Shown here one piece after another: positions 4,990-5,317 of a stretch of DNA of 5,317 nt. Position numbers and translations under genes: made by a program. Every line of letters starts with the position of its first letter. Position 1 is the stretch's first letter. This DNA is from Lactobacillus sp. (GTDB lineage: Bacteria; Bacillota; Bacilli; Lactobacillales; Lactobacillaceae). The notes beneath the pieces are model-generated. The model was not told the DNA's origin, searched no databases, and saw only the letters and a program-made list of their open reading frames with translations. The stretch is taken from NCBI GenBank assembly GCA_003482405.1, contig DMZB01000247.1:1-5317 (forward strand), given 5' to 3'.

Positions 4990-5317
4990 CTATGACTGCG
5001 CGCCGGTTGGTTCGCTCATAATTTGTTCTTCATAAGCGATAACCTTTACTGGATAGTCAGGAAAGTCAAAACCTAGTTGATCCGCGACGATTCGAGCAGT
5101 TTCGAGGAAGAGTTGACCGGCCGCTTGCAATGCAGACCAAGTTGACGACAAACTGTCCAGCCGATAAGTCTTCACCAATTTAGCATAATCGTCTGGTGTC
5201 AGTGCATCCTGCAAATGACTGTCATTTTTGCCGACGCTCGTTTGAAAGTTCGTACTGATACCGACAGACCACTCCAACATTTTAAGCAATTCGGCGCGGA
5301 CTGGATCGTCCATGTAC
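4990..5317 (-). CDS. Aminoglycoside 6-adenylyltransferase-like protein (ANT(6)/AadE family), C-terminal part, cut by the window edge
   Basis: The last 108 codons of a gene that enters from the right edge. LLKMLEWSVG (about residues 9-18 counted from Met 5313), TSVGKND (25-31) and LVKTYRLDSLSSTWSALQAA (46-65) are followed by LFLETARIVADQLGFDFPDY (68-87). This order matches the C-terminal helical domain of streptomycin adenylyltransferases, including the family's LLxMxEW...SVGKN and LFRE...A-x-x-x-x-x-Y-P features. The ATG at 5313 is internal: the frame is open to the edge, and family members have about 280-300 residues. These enzymes transfer AMP from ATP to streptomycin, but the nucleotide-binding domain is outside the window. 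Many chromosomal lactic-acid-bacterial homologs are uncharacterised, so streptomycin resistance cannot be claimed. Its TAG stop forms part of the ltrA ribosome site, which suggests one operon. Confidence 0.88.
   Translation of the reverse strand, partial: YMDDPVRAELLKMLEWSVGISTNFQTSVGKNDSHLQDALTPDDYAKLVKTYRLDSLSSTWSALQAAGQLFLETARIVADQLGFDFPDYPVKVIAYEEQIMSEPTGAQS

Noticed and set aside
5311..5313. ATG at 5313 as the true start of the adenylyltransferase
   Set aside because: The frame stays open to the window edge and the sequence matches the interior of a protein of about 280-300 residues, so the gene is partial.

Overview
The window looks like chromosomal DNA from a Lactobacillaceae bacterium (low-to-moderate GC Firmicute). 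The reasons are strong AGGAGG-type ribosome sites, the RecX, LtrA, DUF975 and DUF1836 families sitting together, and a membrane-anchored EndA-type nuclease. The genus cannot be fixed from the sequence alone. Every supported gene lies on the minus strand, so transcription runs from the right edge to the left.

Right part (5317 to 2862): a tight, probably co-transcribed run. It begins with the C-terminal third of an ANT(6)-like aminoglycoside adenylyltransferase, cut by the window edge. An LtrA-family membrane protein follows 10 nt later, and then recX after a 24-nt gap. The recX start should be the ATG at 3830, because the Shine-Dalgarno sequence lies inside the longer reading frame. RecX carries an N-terminal extension of about 60 residues.

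Middle (2861 to 1776): directly after the recX stop is an unannotated remnant, the last ~42 codons of a DUF975 membrane protein without its 5' part. An intact DUF975 paralog follows, after a leader that can fold into nested hairpins ending in a T7 run at the start codon. Next is a short regulatory interval with a well-formed promoter for the DUF1836 gene. The -35 box of that promoter lies inside a perfect 7+7 bp inverted repeat.

Left part (1775 to 1): a DUF1836 regulator-like protein with a good intrinsic terminator, a secreted or membrane-anchored DNA/RNA non-specific endonuclease with an NRGH variant of the DRGH motif, and at the left edge the first 46 codons of a serine recombinase. The recombinase was found by reading the edge, because no complete ORF exists there.

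No novel multi-gene defence or mobile system can be supported here. The most distinctive signals are the DUF975 remnant abutting recX, the operator-like palindrome on the DUF1836 promoter, and the structured DUF975 leader.
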